Shown: piece by piece, positions 41,754 to 41,783 of the stretch
Layout of the letters: each line of letters begins with the position of its first letter
How positions within the stretch are numbered: the first letter of the stretch is position 1
From: Actinomycetes bacterium
GTDB lineage: Bacteria; Actinomycetota; Acidimicrobiia; Acidimicrobiales; RAAP-2
Direction: 5' to 3'
Assembly (NCBI GenBank): GCA_021794655.1
Contig: JAJYQJ010000038.1
Coordinates: 1 to 41,783 of the forward strand
DNA length: 41,783 bases
Made by a program: the position numbers and the translations under genes
The notes under the pieces: generated by a model
Databases searched by the model: none
What the model was told of the DNA's origin: nothing
Seen by the model: only the letters and a program-made list of their open reading frames with translations

Positions 41754-41783
41754 ATACACCCGTGGTGTAGTATCGAACATATG
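41754..41783 (+). promoter_or_regulatory. Predicted promoter/operator and start of a gene beyond the window
   Basis: ATACAC-N5-GTGTAG (41754-41770) merges into a TAGTAT -10 box (41768-41773), and an ATG follows 7 nt later at the last three bases. The layout copies the vapB promoter at 24516-24535: same left arm, same 5-bp spacer, -10 overlapping the right arm, ATG 6-7 nt on. The downstream gene is probably a vapB-like antitoxin. Confidence 0.45.

Noticed and set aside
1-41783. CRISPR array, rRNA operon, prophage or secondary-metabolite cluster
   Set aside because: No regularly spaced repeats, no rRNA sequence, no phage structural genes and no PKS/NRPS modules were seen.

Overview
The window looks like the chromosome of a high-GC actinobacterium, most likely in or near the Acidimicrobiia. 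Supporting signs are caa3-type CtaG, CtaA heme A synthase, DUF2786, tandem small DUF6186-like membrane proteins, a TIGR04053-type radical SAM protein and an expansion of COG2159 amidohydrolases beside crotonase, thiolase and DUF35 genes. Several genes appear to be transcribed leaderless, with a TANNNT-like -10 box ending 5-7 nt before the start codon, which is common in Actinomycetota. The assignment below phylum level is an inference.

Layout. 1-1880: a truncated secreted subtilase and CtaG on the minus strand. 1925-6663: DUF2786 protein, then a tight plus-strand operon of amidohydrolase, crotonase, universal stress protein and methyltransferase. 6634-11195: two MFS exporters facing a duplicated pair of small membrane-protein genes. 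11368-12030: a secreted-repeat lipoprotein. 12034-14303: an island of broken restriction-modification genes bounded by an exact 22-bp direct repeat. 14370-20782: metabolic genes including an NTF2-like protein, an alpha/beta hydrolase with Asp nucleophile, a sphingosine-1-phosphate-lyase-like PLP enzyme in an operon with an FGGY kinase, and a GMC oxidoreductase. 20912-24509: a toxin-antitoxin patch around two divergent tRNA genes (Arg-UCU and His-GUG); the Phd/VapC and HEPN/MNT modules are broken, RelBE and VapBC look intact. 24748-29408: SDR, MDR alcohol dehydrogenase, a second FGGY kinase and a 2-hydroxyacid dehydrogenase, together resembling polyol or sugar-acid catabolism. 29514-32498: a coiled-coil protein with a 63-bp tandem repeat, a radical SAM/SPASM protein and CtaA sharing a very compact divergent promoter. 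32611-36689: D-aminoacylase-like amidohydrolase, HD-GYP protein, aldehyde dehydrogenase. 36855-41260: an operon of two more COG2159 amidohydrolases (one with a C-terminal NTF2-like domain), a DUF35 Zn-ribbon/OB protein and a thiolase-fold protein. The end holds an antitoxin fragment and a promoter/operator resembling that of the internal vapB.

How the genes work together. Two regions (3451-6663 and 36855-41260) seem to encode acyl-CoA-linked degradation of an unidentified carboxylic or cyclic substrate; the thiolase lacks a Cys at the usual nucleophile elbow and sits next to DUF35, which suggests a retro-aldolase like Ltp2-ChsH2. The lyase-kinase operon (15932-19096) suggests phosphorylation of a polyol or amino alcohol followed by PLP-dependent carbon-carbon cleavage. 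The broken restriction-modification and toxin-antitoxin genes show repeated gain and decay of defence and addiction modules in two hot spots.
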